This document shows positions 55,077-63,935 of a stretch of 64,000 nucleotides of DNA, piece after piece. Made by a program: the position numbers and the translations under genes. The first letter of the stretch is position 1, and every line of letters begins with the position of its first letter. The stretch is from Butyricicoccus intestinisimiae (GTDB lineage: Bacteria; Bacillota; Clostridia; Oscillospirales; Butyricicoccaceae). The DNA is taken from the NCBI RefSeq assembly GCF_018918345.1, contig NZ_JAHLQI010000002.1, positions 124,001 through 188,000 of the forward strand, in the 5' to 3' direction. The notes under the pieces were generated by a model. That model was not told the DNA's origin, searched no databases, and saw only the letters and a program-made list of their open reading frames with translations.

Positions 55077-55118
55077 GCAAAAAGAACCTTTCGCAAAAAC
55101 GCGAAAGGTTCTTTTTTT
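55077..55118 (+). terminator. Terminator of the DUF1292 gene
   Basis: The hairpin AAAGAACCTTTCGC...GCGAAAGGTTCTTT is followed by T5. Confidence 0.92.
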
Positions 55119-55159
55119 GTCAATCTGATAAAACTCCCTCAGGCTTTGTGCGTGCCAGA

Positions 55160-55271
55160 TAACCGGCTGCTCCCTCAGTCTTGCCGCGTGGCGGCAATCC
55201 AGCTCCCTCAAAGAGGGAGCCAGCCCTCTCTGTCGCTGCGCGACATCTCTCCCAAAGGGAGAGACAAGTTG
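55160..55271. repeat. Dispersed palindromic repeats, types D and A (inverted)
   Basis: A type-D element (55163-55222; stems TTGCCGC/GCGGCAA and GCTCCCTC/GAGGGAGC) is fused end to end with a type-A element in inverse orientation (55222-55268). The same D-A junction occurs in mirror image at 63832-63935. Confidence 0.9.
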
Positions 55272-55309
55272 GATTGTGCGGAAGAGCAAACAAATTCGCA
55301 CCGGCTCCC

Positions 55310-55684
55310 TCAATTCCGATATTTCGCGCGCAGTGCCAGATACACCACATGGACGACGGCGGCGGTCACGGCGCACAGCAGGCACAGCTTGCGCGTATAC
55401 AGCAGGAAAACACCCGCAGGCGCGGCGAAACACAGCACGAACAGGGTCGCTGCGCACACGGCGCCTATCAGCGTGCTGATGCGCATGAGCACAAACAGCC
55501 CGCGAAACGCAGGCAGCTTATCACGAACTGCGCCAAAGGTCAGCTTGTGCCAAACCGACAGCGAAGCATACATTTCCCGCACTTTTGGATTGCTCGACCG
55601 CTGTACCAGCTGCCACTGATACAGCAGCGGGATCACACCGTTCAAAAAGACGATGACAAGCAGAGATTCCAGCATTGTTTTCAT
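55310..55684 (-). CDS. Small membrane protein of unknown function
   Basis: This 124-residue protein has two or three hydrophobic segments (about 5-25, 65-90, 95-118) and a basic middle loop (VRDKLPAF). It overlaps the ung gene by ATGA, so it is co-translated with it, although a functional tie is not evident. No family recognised. Confidence 0.7.
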   Translation of the reverse strand: MKTMLESLLVIVFLNGVIPLLYQWQLVQRSSNPKVREMYASLSVWHKLTFGAVRDKLPAFRGLFVLMRISTLIGAVCAATLFVLCFAAPAGVFLLYTRKLCLLCAVTAAVVHVVYLALRAKYRN

Positions 55685-56373
55685 ACGTCATCCTCCGGTT
55701 TGGTGTTGACCACATTCCAATCAATCGGCGTCATGCCGTGGTCATACAAAAATTGATTTGCCTGTGAAAAATGTCCGCAGCCAAAGAACCCGCGATAAGC
55801 AGACAGCGGCGATGGATGCGCACATTCCAAAATCAAATGCTGCGGCTTGTGAATCAGCTCTTTTTTCTTGCGGGCATTGGAGCCCCACAGCAAAAAGACC
55901 ATGGGCTGTTCGCGCTCACCGAGCAGAGAAATAATATGATCTGTCAGTGTTTCCCAGCCCTTGCCCTTGTGAGAATTGGGCTGGCCTTCCCGTACCGTCA
56001 GCACCGTGTTGAGCAGCAGCACGCCTTCTCTCGCCCACGGCACCAGACAGCCGGAAGCGGGCGGAAACATGCCAATATCATCGTGCAGCTCTTTAAAAAT
56101 ATTTTGCAGGGACGGCGGCATCGGAACACCGGCATGAACAGAAAAACACATGCCGTGTGCCTGACCAAATCCGTGATACGGGTCTTGTCCCAAAATCACA
56201 ACTTTGACTTGAGAATATGCAGTGTACTTCAACGCATGAAAGATATCTTTCATAGGCGGATAAATGTGCTGAGATTGATACTCCTGCTTGAGAAAATCAC
56301 GCAGCTGCAAATAGTAATCTTTTTCAAACTCATCTGCGAGCAGCGCATCCCAATCATTTCCAATTTGAACCAT
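55681..56373 (-). CDS. ung: Uracil-DNA glycosylase, family 1
   Basis: This 230-residue enzyme removes uracil from DNA. The catalytic water-activating loop GQDPYHGFGQAHGMCFSV, the FLLWGSNARKK strand and the minor-groove loop HPSPLSAYRGFFGCGHFSQAN are all present. The start is ATG 56373; an open frame to 56433 has no ribosome site. It is co-translated with the small membrane protein gene downstream. Confidence 0.97.
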   Translation of the reverse strand: MVQIGNDWDALLADEFEKDYYLQLRDFLKQEYQSQHIYPPMKDIFHALKYTAYSQVKVVILGQDPYHGFGQAHGMCFSVHAGVPMPPSLQNIFKELHDDIGMFPPASGCLVPWAREGVLLLNTVLTVREGQPNSHKGKGWETLTDHIISLLGEREQPMVFLLWGSNARKKKELIHKPQHLILECAHPSPLSAYRGFFGCGHFSQANQFLYDHGMTPIDWNVVNTKPEDDV

Positions 56374-56538
56374 AACGACGGTTTCCTTTCCTGTTTCTGT
56401 ACTTAAGTGCATTATAACATAGGCAGCTGACAAAGTAAAACTGCGGTGTCATGCAGCTGATTTCTTTGACAAAAAAATATCAAAAAATGAATATAGATGA
56501 ATGAAATTTTTCCCAGAAGCGAGTATACTAAGCATATA

Positions 56539-56562
56539 TACCCGCGCAGGCGTTCGCGGGTC
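56539..56562. promoter_or_regulatory. Inverted repeat in the leader of the Crp/Fnr-type gene
   Basis: ACCCGCG...CGCGGGT forms a 7-bp stem right after a TATACT -10 (56523-56528), in the leader of the regulator gene. It may be an operator or a leader hairpin. Confidence 0.5.
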
Positions 56563-56586
56563 ATATATTCTATGGGGGATACACAC

Positions 56587-57207
56587 ATGGAAAAATTCAA
56601 AAAATTGCTCCAACAGCGATATCAGCTCACAGATACACGCATGTTGTGTGCTCTGGCAGACAGCATAACTTTTCAGCATCTTGACAAGGATGTAAAGCTT
56701 ATTGTTGAAGGAGAAACAGCGGCTAATATTTATTTTTTGCTCAGCGGCATTGTGCGCGGCTTTTATTACAGTGAAAACGGCAAGGAAATCACGGATTGCT
56801 TTGTTTATGAATCCGGAGATATCATCGCCAATGATGTCCCCACGAACAGCGCACCCTCGCTCATCACAGAGGAAACACTGGTTCCGTGTGAGATTGCTGC
56901 GCTTCCAATCAGCAAAATTCAGGAGCTTATGTCGCTATATCCTGAAATCACGCAAATGTATCTGCAATGCCTGAGTCTCAATCTCAATCGGCATCGAGAG
57001 CACAAAATCGCGCTGTCACGATACTGCGCGGCAACGCGATACCGCTGGATGAAACGCACCTATCCGGGACTGATGGATCAGGTCAAGAAAAAGCACATCG
57101 CCTCGTTTCTCAATATCACGCCGCAGACCATGAGCAATCTGCGCAAACGGGAGCGAACAGAACAGTTTGGGATGGCATCCGACACAGATCATGCCGGCGC
57201 CAAGTAA
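56587..57207 (+). CDS. Crp/Fnr-family transcriptional regulator
   Basis: This 206-residue regulator has an N-terminal cyclic-nucleotide-binding-type barrel (FQHLDKDVKLIVEGETAANIYFLLSGIVRGFYYSENGKEIT..., residues 18-120), a dimer helix, and a C-terminal helix-turn-helix (KKHIASFLNITPQTMSNLRKRER). Cysteines for an Fnr-type cluster are not conserved. GGGGGA lies 8 nt before ATG 56587. The C-terminal domain is short, as in many uncharacterised Bacteroides/Clostridia members. Regulon unknown. Confidence 0.9.
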   Translation: MEKFKKLLQQRYQLTDTRMLCALADSITFQHLDKDVKLIVEGETAANIYFLLSGIVRGFYYSENGKEITDCFVYESGDIIANDVPTNSAPSLITEETLVPCEIAALPISKIQELMSLYPEITQMYLQCLSLNLNRHREHKIALSRYCAATRYRWMKRTYPGLMDQVKKKHIASFLNITPQTMSNLRKRERTEQFGMASDTDHAGAK

Positions 57208-57221
57208 TATAAACATATTCT

Positions 57222-57256
57222 GGGGAAAGGGCAGTCCGTAAGGGCTGCCCTTTTTT
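57222..57256 (+). terminator. Terminator of the Crp/Fnr-type gene
   Basis: The hairpin GGGCAGTCC...GGGCTGCCC is followed by T6. Confidence 0.8.
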
Positions 57257-57309
57257 GGTGCAGTTGCCAGATTTGACGAATCAGGGAAACTTGGATGCGG
57301 ACTGTTTGC

Positions 57310-57680
57310 GTGTTTGCCCTCTCAGTCATTTGCTTCGCAAATGCCAGCTCTCCCAAGGGGAGAGCCGAGAAGCCGGTGCGAATTTTTTGCCTTACGCACA
57401 AACCAAACTTGTCTCTCCCTCTGGGAGAGATGTCGCGCAGCGACAGAGAGGGCTGGAATCAGCTGGCATGGCTTTTCAAATTTGCCCTGACACGAACTTG
57501 TCTGCGTGCTGCCCTCTCAGTCATTTGCTTCGCAAATGCCAGCTCTCCCAAGGGGAGAGCCGAGAAGCCGGTGCAAATTTCTTGCCCTTACGCACAATCC
57601 AAACTTGTCTCTCCCTCTGGGAGAGATGTCGCGCAGCGACAGAGAGGGCTGGAATCAGCTGGCATGGCTTTTCAAATTTG
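57310..57680. repeat. Dispersed palindromic repeats B-A-B-A beside the second tRNA pair
   Basis: Two B/A units at 195-bp spacing: B 57317-57374, A 57405-57456, B 57511-57568, A 57601-57651. From about 57511 onward the sequence is nearly identical to 48454-48660, continuing into the duplicated tRNA genes. This fills the gap between the Crp/Fnr-type gene and the tRNAs. Confidence 0.92.
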
Positions 57681-57746
57681 CCCTGATACGGGCTTTTTTG
57701 TTTTCCGCACAAAACAAAAGAGAGTACAGATTTGTACTCTCTTCTT

Positions 57747-57831
57747 TGGTGGGAGGTGGTGGATTCGAACCACCGAAGTCGTTGACAACAGATTTACAGT
57801 CTGCCCCCTTTGGCCACTCGGGAAACCTCCC
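57747..57831 (-). tRNA. tRNA-Tyr (anticodon GUA), copy 2
   Basis: This 85-nt gene is identical to the one at 48690-48774, exactly 9,057 bp further on. Confidence 0.96.
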
Positions 57832-57851
57832 ATATTCACTTGCAGAAATCG

Positions 57852-57927
57852 TGGAGCTGGTGGACGGACTTGAACCCCCGACCTGCTGATTACAAATCAG
57901 CTGCTCTACCAACTGAGCTACACCAGC
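57852..57927 (-). tRNA. tRNA-Thr (anticodon UGU), copy 2
   Basis: This 76-nt gene is identical to the one at 48795-48870, with the same spacing to tRNA-Tyr. Similarity continues about 100 bp upstream of the tRNA (CCGCCGCATCTCTCAGCGAC...), which includes the promoter region. Confidence 0.96.
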
Positions 57928-58064
57928 GTGCCGCGTCTTTCTTTATCCGCCGCATCTCTCAGCGACTTGTTTATATTACCACAGTGTTTTGTGTTTGTCA
58001 ACACTTTTTTCAAAAAAACAAAAAACTGCCTGCCGAATCGCTCCGGCAAGCAGATTTCTTTGTG

Positions 58065-58793
58065 TTATGCTCCGCGGTATGCGTCATCCATCACAGATAA
58101 AATTTCCTCGCGCACGCGCTCCGGCAGCTCACGCACCTCCTGCCGGCTCATGCCTGCGGTTTCTATCGGCTTGTGAATCGTGACGTGTACCGTGCCGGAA
58201 TGAATGCGATAGCGTTCCTCGAGCAGATGGAATGAGCCGTCAATCGTCACCGGTACGACAGGTACCTTTGCACTGGTTGCCGCGCGGAACGCACCGCCCT
58301 TAAATTCCTTGACCGGTCCGCCCTTGCTGCGCGTGCCCTCCGGAAAAATCGTCATCGAAACGCCGCTCTTGACCAAGCGCGTCGCATCCATCAGGGCGCG
58401 CACTGCCTGCTTTTCGTCCTCACGGTCGACATAGACACACTGTAACAAATCCATCCAGGAACGCAGACCCGGAATTTTTGCCAGCGAAACCTTCGCCATC
58501 AGCGCGCGCGGCTGACCGACACACGCCAAAACCACCGGAATGTCAAAATCGCTCTGGTGATTGGACACAAATACCGCCGTTCCCTGCGGGATGTTTTCTT
58601 TTCCGTCTACAATGACTTTGGCACCTGCCATCCACAGCAGACGGTGCGCCCAGTTGTGTACCATGCGGTCAACACCCGCCTGTACCTTTTCCCGATTGCC
58701 TTTTTTTATCTGATGGGCATAATACGCACGCATCGGGGAGACAATAATCAGATACAAAATAAAATAAATCGCCCAAAGAATTGTATGAATCAT
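58065..58793 (-). CDS. plsC: 1-acyl-sn-glycerol-3-phosphate acyltransferase (PlsC)
   Basis: This 242-residue membrane-associated enzyme makes phosphatidic acid. An N-terminal membrane anchor (TILWAIYFILYLIIV), the HxxxxD motif in SNHQSDFDIP (about residue 77), the FPEGTRS motif and VPVVPVTIDGS are present in order. The start is ATG 58793, overlapping the glycosylase gene upstream by 4 bp; the frame runs open beyond it only in the shadow of that gene. Confidence 0.95.
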   Translation of the reverse strand: MIHTILWAIYFILYLIIVSPMRAYYAHQIKKGNREKVQAGVDRMVHNWAHRLLWMAGAKVIVDGKENIPQGTAVFVSNHQSDFDIPVVLACVGQPRALMAKVSLAKIPGLRSWMDLLQCVYVDREDEKQAVRALMDATRLVKSGVSMTIFPEGTRSKGGPVKEFKGGAFRAATSAKVPVVPVTIDGSFHLLEERYRIHSGTVHVTIHKPIETAGMSRQEVRELPERVREEILSVMDDAYRGA

Positions 58794-59302
58794 AGTTCTG
58801 TTTGTTTTCTCCTGTCTGTGATTTGTCGAATAACGGCGTAGCGCTCCAATAGCTGCTCCAGCTTGACGGCGCAATTTGCCGGTGATGTGGACGGCAGTAC
58901 GCGCGCCTGTATCGCACAGTCCTTTTGACAATAGCGCTTAAACAGCGTTCCCGCCTTTTGTCCCGTGCAGAAAATTGCTTCAATCGGTGCGCGGTCGAGA
59001 ATCTCGCGCATGCGATTGGGAACCGGATTTCGAATGGACGCATCGGATGCGCCTTCGATCTCACAGCTGTCCAGCACATCCCACAGCGCAATGTGATGCC
59101 GCGTGAGAAATTCTTTTTGCTTGGGAATGTCCCCAACAAGCGGCGATTCCCCGTACAGCATCGGCAGCACGCGCCAAAACCGGTTTTGCGGATGCGCATA
59201 GTAAAACCCTGCCTCGCGCGACTTGGGTGACGGCATGGTTCCCAAAATCAGCACACGCGACTGGTCATCAAACCACGCCCCAAATGAATGCGTTACATAC
59301 AT
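58790..59302 (-). CDS. G/U mismatch-type DNA glycosylase (TDG/MUG superfamily)
   Basis: This 170-residue protein of the uracil-DNA glycosylase superfamily has GTMPSPKSREAGFYYAHPQNRFW near the N-terminus (active-site loop and substrate pocket) and LPSTSPANC near the C-terminus (the intercalation loop). These are the marks of the mismatch-specific/hypoxanthine-type families rather than family 1. It lies 3 bp past the ClC gene and overlaps plsC. Together with ung (55681) it gives this genome at least two base-excision glycosylases within 4 kb. Confidence 0.85.
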   Translation of the reverse strand: MYVTHSFGAWFDDQSRVLILGTMPSPKSREAGFYYAHPQNRFWRVLPMLYGESPLVGDIPKQKEFLTRHHIALWDVLDSCEIEGASDASIRNPVPNRMREILDRAPIEAIFCTGQKAGTLFKRYCQKDCAIQARVLPSTSPANCAVKLEQLLERYAVIRQITDRRKQTEL

Positions 59303-59305
59303 GCG

Positions 59306-60886
59306 TTACGTCTCCTCAAATGTCACTTTGTGCTTGAGCACGGATTCCATCGCCGCCAAATCGCGTTCGCTGACCATAGTCGCCAGCGTGTCGCCCGCTT
59401 TCAGCTTTAATTTGCCGCGCGGAATCAGCTCCTCTGCGCCGCGCGTGACGGACACGACAAGGCACGAGGACGGCAAGCCCAAATCCTGAATCATGCAGTG
59501 ATCCGCTTCACTTCCCTCTTCAATGACAGAAGTAATGATGGATTTCTTGTTTCCTGTTCCCTTGACAATGTCTTTTCCCTTTTGACCTTCTAAGAATCGC
59601 TCGGTCAAGTGCTCAAAAAACGGCTTGCTGCGCAGCGCTTCTGCGACAACATACGCGACGAGCGCCGCCGTGGACAGCGACAGCAAATGCGAAAAACTGC
59701 CGGTCAGCTCGGAAATCAAGACAATGCCGGTCACCGGTGCGCGGACAATCGCCGAAAAAAATGCCGCCATCGCAATAATCACAAGATTGGTCGCAAAATC
59801 GCGGTCAAAGCCGAACCAATCCACAACCGCACTGCCGTAGGCGCCGCCGATAAAGGCGCCGAGCACGAGCAGCGGCACCAGTGTGCCGCCCGGTGCAGAC
59901 GAGCCAAAGCTGGCGGCGGAAAACAGGAATTTTACGACGACAATCGTGACGAGCAGCCCAAACTGCGGATTTTCGACATACAGCATGGACACCATATGAT
60001 GACCGCCGCCGAGCAGCTCCGGCATAATAAAGCCGAGCACACCGGCAATGAAAAACGGAATAAAAATCCGGCACACCTGCGGCAAAAAGCCCAGCTTTTT
60101 ATACAGCGTCTGTGCACCGAGCATACCCGCATTGTGCACCGCGCCGAGCACGCCGCACAGCACACCCAAAATCAAAATGTACGCATAGCCGCGCAGCGGA
60201 ATCATACCGGCAAACTGAAACGTAAATACCGGCTCCATGCCAAATAAACCGCTGGAAATATAATCCGCCGCAAGCGACGCCGCCATACACGACAGCAGCA
60301 CCATCGCGGAGAAATTTTTATGAATTTCTTCCAGCGCAAACATGACACCGGCGAGCGGCGCATTGAACGCCGCGGAAAGTCCGGCAGACGCGCCGCAAGT
60401 AATGAGAAAATGCTCCTCCAGCCGAAACCGCTTGAGTCCGCGTGAGATGCCCTTGCCTGCCATGCCGCCGAGCTGTACCGACGGGCCTTCTCTGCCCAGC
60501 GACAGACCGCCCAGAATACACACAAAGCCCGCCGCAATCTTGCCCAAAACCACACGCCACCAGCACGGGCGAATATATCCCATCAGCTCCGCTTCCACCT
60601 GCGGAATGCCTGAGCCTGAAATCATCGGCTCCCATTTGAGCAGCAGCGTCACCACCACAGCCATCACAGCCAGCGCGCCGAACCAGCCCAGCATGCGCAG
60701 CGGGCTGCCGCTGCAAAAGCCAATCGCCGCGTTGCGGATGTCATCCGCGCGGTCGAGCAGATAGCGGTACAGCGATGTGACCAAACCGGCAAATACGCCG
60801 ACCAGCAGTCCCTCGACAACTAGCATGGTTCGCAGAGAGCCGTACCGGTTCACCATGCGCTTGGCATCCATTGTTGCATTTTTCAT
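59306..60886 (-). CDS. ClC-family chloride channel/antiporter with TrkA-C domain
   Basis: This 526-residue transporter starts at ATG 60886 (GAAGGTGAG upstream). ClC signatures are present: GSGIPQ (91-96), GREGPS (131-136, with the gating glutamate), and SFGSSAPGGTLVP. The C-terminal 80 residues (from about 440) form a TrkA-C/RCK-C-like ligand-binding domain (SSCLVVSVTRGAEELIPRGKLKLKAGDTLATMV). It leads the operon ClC-glycosylase-plsC. Whether it is a channel or a H+/Cl- (or fluoride) exchanger cannot be read from this. Confidence 0.93.
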   Translation of the reverse strand: MKNATMDAKRMVNRYGSLRTMLVVEGLLVGVFAGLVTSLYRYLLDRADDIRNAAIGFCSGSPLRMLGWFGALAVMAVVVTLLLKWEPMISGSGIPQVEAELMGYIRPCWWRVVLGKIAAGFVCILGGLSLGREGPSVQLGGMAGKGISRGLKRFRLEEHFLITCGASAGLSAAFNAPLAGVMFALEEIHKNFSAMVLLSCMAASLAADYISSGLFGMEPVFTFQFAGMIPLRGYAYILILGVLCGVLGAVHNAGMLGAQTLYKKLGFLPQVCRIFIPFFIAGVLGFIMPELLGGGHHMVSMLYVENPQFGLLVTIVVVKFLFSAASFGSSAPGGTLVPLLVLGAFIGGAYGSAVVDWFGFDRDFATNLVIIAMAAFFSAIVRAPVTGIVLISELTGSFSHLLSLSTAALVAYVVAEALRSKPFFEHLTERFLEGQKGKDIVKGTGNKKSIITSVIEEGSEADHCMIQDLGLPSSCLVVSVTRGAEELIPRGKLKLKAGDTLATMVSERDLAAMESVLKHKVTFEET

Positions 60887-61077
60887 TGTGTAGCACTCAC
60901 CTTCTGTCACACCCGTTGATTTTTTATTCGGATACGCACAAATCCTGTCCTTTATTGTAAACCTTTGTTCACAAAATGTATACAGAATTGTTTCACGAAC
61001 TTTCTGTACATTTCTCTCCAAATGCAGTATAATATACATCACATCCAATACAGACAATTATGGAAAGGAGGGTCCAT

Positions 61078-61779
61078 ATGAATCAGGGCTATGACTATTC
61101 GTCGTTCGGCGAAAGCCGCGACTCCATCGCCTCCTACACAGCCAAAACCTATGGCTGGATGTTCCTTGGACTTCTGACAACCTTTGTCGCTGCGGCGGCA
61201 ATCTATTTCACCGGATTTTATATCCCGCTGTGCACGGCCATGAACGGTCTGCTGCCGTTTGTGCTGGCGCTGGTGGAACTGGGTGTGGTAATTTATCTCT
61301 CCGCACGCATTCACAAAATTCCGGTCGCAACGGCTCGCCTGCTGTTCTTTGTCTATGCGCTGCTCAACGCCGTGACGTTCAGCACGATTTTGGCAGTGTA
61401 CAGCATGCAGTCACTGATTCTCGTTTTTGCGATGACCTCGCTGTACTTCGGCGTCATGGCGGTTTACGGATATGTGACCAAGGCAGATCTGACCCGCATC
61501 CGTCCGGTTCTGACGTTCGGCCTCGTGGCGCTCATCGTCATGATGCTTCTGTCCCTGTTTATTCCGGGCATGAACACCGGCATGTGTCTGGTCGGCATCG
61601 TCATTTTCTTGGGCTTTACCGCATATGACACGCAGATGATTCGCAGAAACTACGCGTACTATTCCGGCAATCCGGAGCTGCTGCAAAAGGCGTCCATCAT
61701 CTCCGCCCTGCAGCTGTACTTGGACTTCATCAATCTGTTCCTGTACCTGCTTCGCCTGTTCGGAAACCGCAACAACTAA
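61078..61779 (+). CDS. Bax inhibitor-1/YccA family membrane protein
   Basis: This 233-residue protein with seven predicted membrane helices is of the BI-1 (TMBIM/LFG) family, members of which can act as pH-sensitive calcium leak channels. The family-typical end TAYDTQMIRRNYAYYSG...ALQLYLDFINLFLYLLRLFG is clear. ATG 61078 follows GGAGGG closely (5 nt); the upstream ATG 61060 overlaps that ribosome site. A TATAAT (61029-61034) marks the promoter. Single gene with terminator. Confidence 0.92.
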   Translation: MNQGYDYSSFGESRDSIASYTAKTYGWMFLGLLTTFVAAAAIYFTGFYIPLCTAMNGLLPFVLALVELGVVIYLSARIHKIPVATARLLFFVYALLNAVTFSTILAVYSMQSLILVFAMTSLYFGVMAVYGYVTKADLTRIRPVLTFGLVALIVMMLLSLFIPGMNTGMCLVGIVIFLGFTAYDTQMIRRNYAYYSGNPELLQKASIISALQLYLDFINLFLYLLRLFGNRNN

Positions 61780-61787
61780 ACACAGGC

Positions 61788-61829
61788 AACTCTCCCGTCT
61801 TGTTTTGGTTCAGGACGGGAGAGTTTTCC
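61788..61829 (+). terminator. Terminator of the Bax inhibitor-1-like gene
   Basis: The hairpin AACTCTCCCGTC...GACGGGAGAGTT is followed by TTCC. Confidence 0.88.
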
Positions 61830-61900
61830 ATTTTACCAGCATTTTCGCAGCCGTCCCGCACCGCTTTTGAAAATCTTAATATTTCTTAATGTTTTTTCCA

Positions 61901-61929
61901 TTGTTATGACAGACGTTTCATGGTACACT
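61901..61929 (+). promoter_or_regulatory. Promoter of the polysaccharide deacetylase gene
   Basis: TTGTTA (61901-61906) and TACACT (61924-61929) are at 17-nt spacing. Confidence 0.6.
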
Positions 61930-61983
61930 GAGTTTGTATTATGTAACTGCAACACAGTTTTTGGGAAAATAAGAGGTATGCAT

Positions 61984-63360
61984 ATGGATAATCGAAAAAT
62001 TTTGCGCGCGGCATCCGCGCTGCTGTGTACCAGCGTGCTGGTTTCCGCCTCTGCGCTCGCCTTGAACGAACAGGCTTACGCAGCTGCACAAAATGACGCA
62101 CAGATTTCTGTATCCGACGCCGCACAGTACAGCGTCGGGCTGCAAAAATCCGACATTCAGCGCAAGCGCTCCGTGCCGGTGCTCATGTATCATTTGATTT
62201 CTGATGACATTTGGGGCAGCCGTGAGATGTTTACTTCTCCGTCTGTGTTTCGTCAGCAGCTGCAATATTTAAAGGATCACGGCTATCAGACCATCACGTT
62301 TGAGGATTTAGACCACTTGGAGCGGTATCCCAAGCCGGTTTTGCTGACGTTTGACGACGGCTATGCAGACAATTACACGACGGTTTATCCCATGCTCAAG
62401 GAATTTGGCATGAAAGCAACATTTTTCGTCGTTCCGAACAATCTGGACAGACAGCACAATATGACGCGCGAGCAAATCAAGGAACTGTCCGACAGCGGTG
62501 TGGTCTCGATTCAGAGCCATTCGCTCACACATGCCAACATGACCAAGCTCAATGCTTCGCAGCAGGAATATGAGATGAAGGAATCCCAGCGGCAGCTCCG
62601 TGAGCTGACCGGCAAAAGCCCGATTGCCCTCACATATCCGGAGGGCGGATACACGAAAACCACGCTGTCGCTCACGGCGCGGTATTATCATTTCGGCATC
62701 TGTGCAGGCGGCAACCGCTGGAAGATTTCCGATGATTTTTACACGATTCCGCGCTATCGCATGCACCGCTCCACCACGATGGCACAATTTGAGGACTATG
62801 TCGATCAGTCGGTATCGCGCATCTTTACCGATGTTTCCGCGTCCAAATGGTCTACGCCGTACATCGAGCAGGTGTACAGCGCCAATTATATGCGCGGCAC
62901 AAGCGGCGACACCTTCCAGCCTACCAAAACCTTGACCCGTGCAGAGAGCGTACAGGTTTTGTATGCGCTGGCGGGCAAACCGGCGGTTTCCGGTCGGACG
63001 CCGTTCCATGACGTTGCCTCCGGCGCATGGTATCAGCAGGCAGTCACTTGGGCATATCAAACGCGCATCACCTCGGGTGTTCTGCCCAATGAATTCCGCC
63101 CCAATGACCCAATCAGCCGCGAACAGCTGATTGTCATGCTGTACCGGTATTCCGGCAGCCCGGCGGTTTCCGATCTCCTGCACAAGAAGCATTATGCGGA
63201 TGCCAAGCAGGTTTCTGACTGGGCACGGCCCGCGATGAACTGGGCGATTGCCAACGGCGTCATCTCCGGCATACCGAGCGGACACAAGGTTCTGCTCTCC
63301 CCGCACACAAACAGCACCCGCGAGCAGGTCGCAACCATCATCGCCAAAACATTTTGCTGA
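61984..63360 (+). CDS. Secreted polysaccharide deacetylase with SLH domains
   Basis: The 458-residue wall protein has a signal peptide (about 1-30), a NodB-type deacetylase domain (about 55-265) with the metal/catalytic motifs LLTFDDGYADN and QSHSLTHANM and the entry VPVLMYHLIS, then two or three C-terminal SLH domains (about 275-458; VSASKWSTPYIEQVYSANYMRG..., SGAWYQQAVTWAYQTRITSG...). It should remove acetyl groups from peptidoglycan or wall polysaccharide while bound to the wall. ATG 61984 is 7 nt after AAGAGG; ATG 61978 is the alternative. Confidence 0.92.
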   Translation: MDNRKILRAASALLCTSVLVSASALALNEQAYAAAQNDAQISVSDAAQYSVGLQKSDIQRKRSVPVLMYHLISDDIWGSREMFTSPSVFRQQLQYLKDHGYQTITFEDLDHLERYPKPVLLTFDDGYADNYTTVYPMLKEFGMKATFFVVPNNLDRQHNMTREQIKELSDSGVVSIQSHSLTHANMTKLNASQQEYEMKESQRQLRELTGKSPIALTYPEGGYTKTTLSLTARYYHFGICAGGNRWKISDDFYTIPRYRMHRSTTMAQFEDYVDQSVSRIFTDVSASKWSTPYIEQVYSANYMRGTSGDTFQPTKTLTRAESVQVLYALAGKPAVSGRTPFHDVASGAWYQQAVTWAYQTRITSGVLPNEFRPNDPISREQLIVMLYRYSGSPAVSDLLHKKHYADAKQVSDWARPAMNWAIANGVISGIPSGHKVLLSPHTNSTREQVATIIAKTFC

Positions 63361-63365
63361 GAAAT

Positions 63366-63404
63366 ATATCCCCTGTCGGATTTTCATCCGTCAGGGGTTT
63401 TCTT
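63366..63404 (+). terminator. Terminator of the polysaccharide deacetylase gene
   Basis: The hairpin CCCCTGTCGGA...TCCGTCAGGGG is followed by TTTTC. Confidence 0.88.
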
Positions 63405-63463
63405 TCGCGGAAAAATCATGTAAAATAAAGCATAAGAGTGTTTCTTTTGGTCTTACGCGCAGC

Positions 63464-63935
63464 CCAAACTTGTCTCTCCCTTTGGGAGAGATGTCGCGCA
63501 GCGACAGAGAGGGCTGGGTTTTGCTCTTACGCGCAGTCCAAACCTGTCTCTCCCTCCGGGAGAGATGTCGCGCAGCGACAGAGAGGGCTTGTATTAGTTA
63601 TATTCTTTCTCCGGTTTGCCCTGATGCGAATTGGTTCGCGTGCTGCCCTCTCAGTCATTTGCTTCGCAAATGCCAGCTCTCCCAAAGGGAGAGCCGAGAA
63701 GCCGGAGCGAGCTGCACGCCTGACGCATCAGGCTATCTCTTGCGCGAACCTGTCAGCGTGCTGCTCCTTCCGTCACGGCTTGCGCCGTGCCACCTTCCTC
63801 AGGGAGGAAGGCTTTGGTTTTCCGCGCACCCCAAACTTGTCTCTCCCTTTGGGAGAGATGTCGCGCAGCGACAGAGAGGGCTGGCTCCCTCCTTGAGGGA
63901 GCTGGATTGCCGCCTTGCGGCAAGACTGAGGGAGC
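63464..63935. repeat. Compound block of dispersed palindromic repeats (A-A-B-C-A-D)
   Basis: Elements in order: A 63468-63516, A 63540-63588, B 63645-63700, C 63764-63814, A 63834-63882, D (inverse) 63883-63935. All four repeat types meet here. The second A has loop CCG instead of TTT between perfect stems. The remaining 65 bp to the window end show no gene. Confidence 0.92.
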
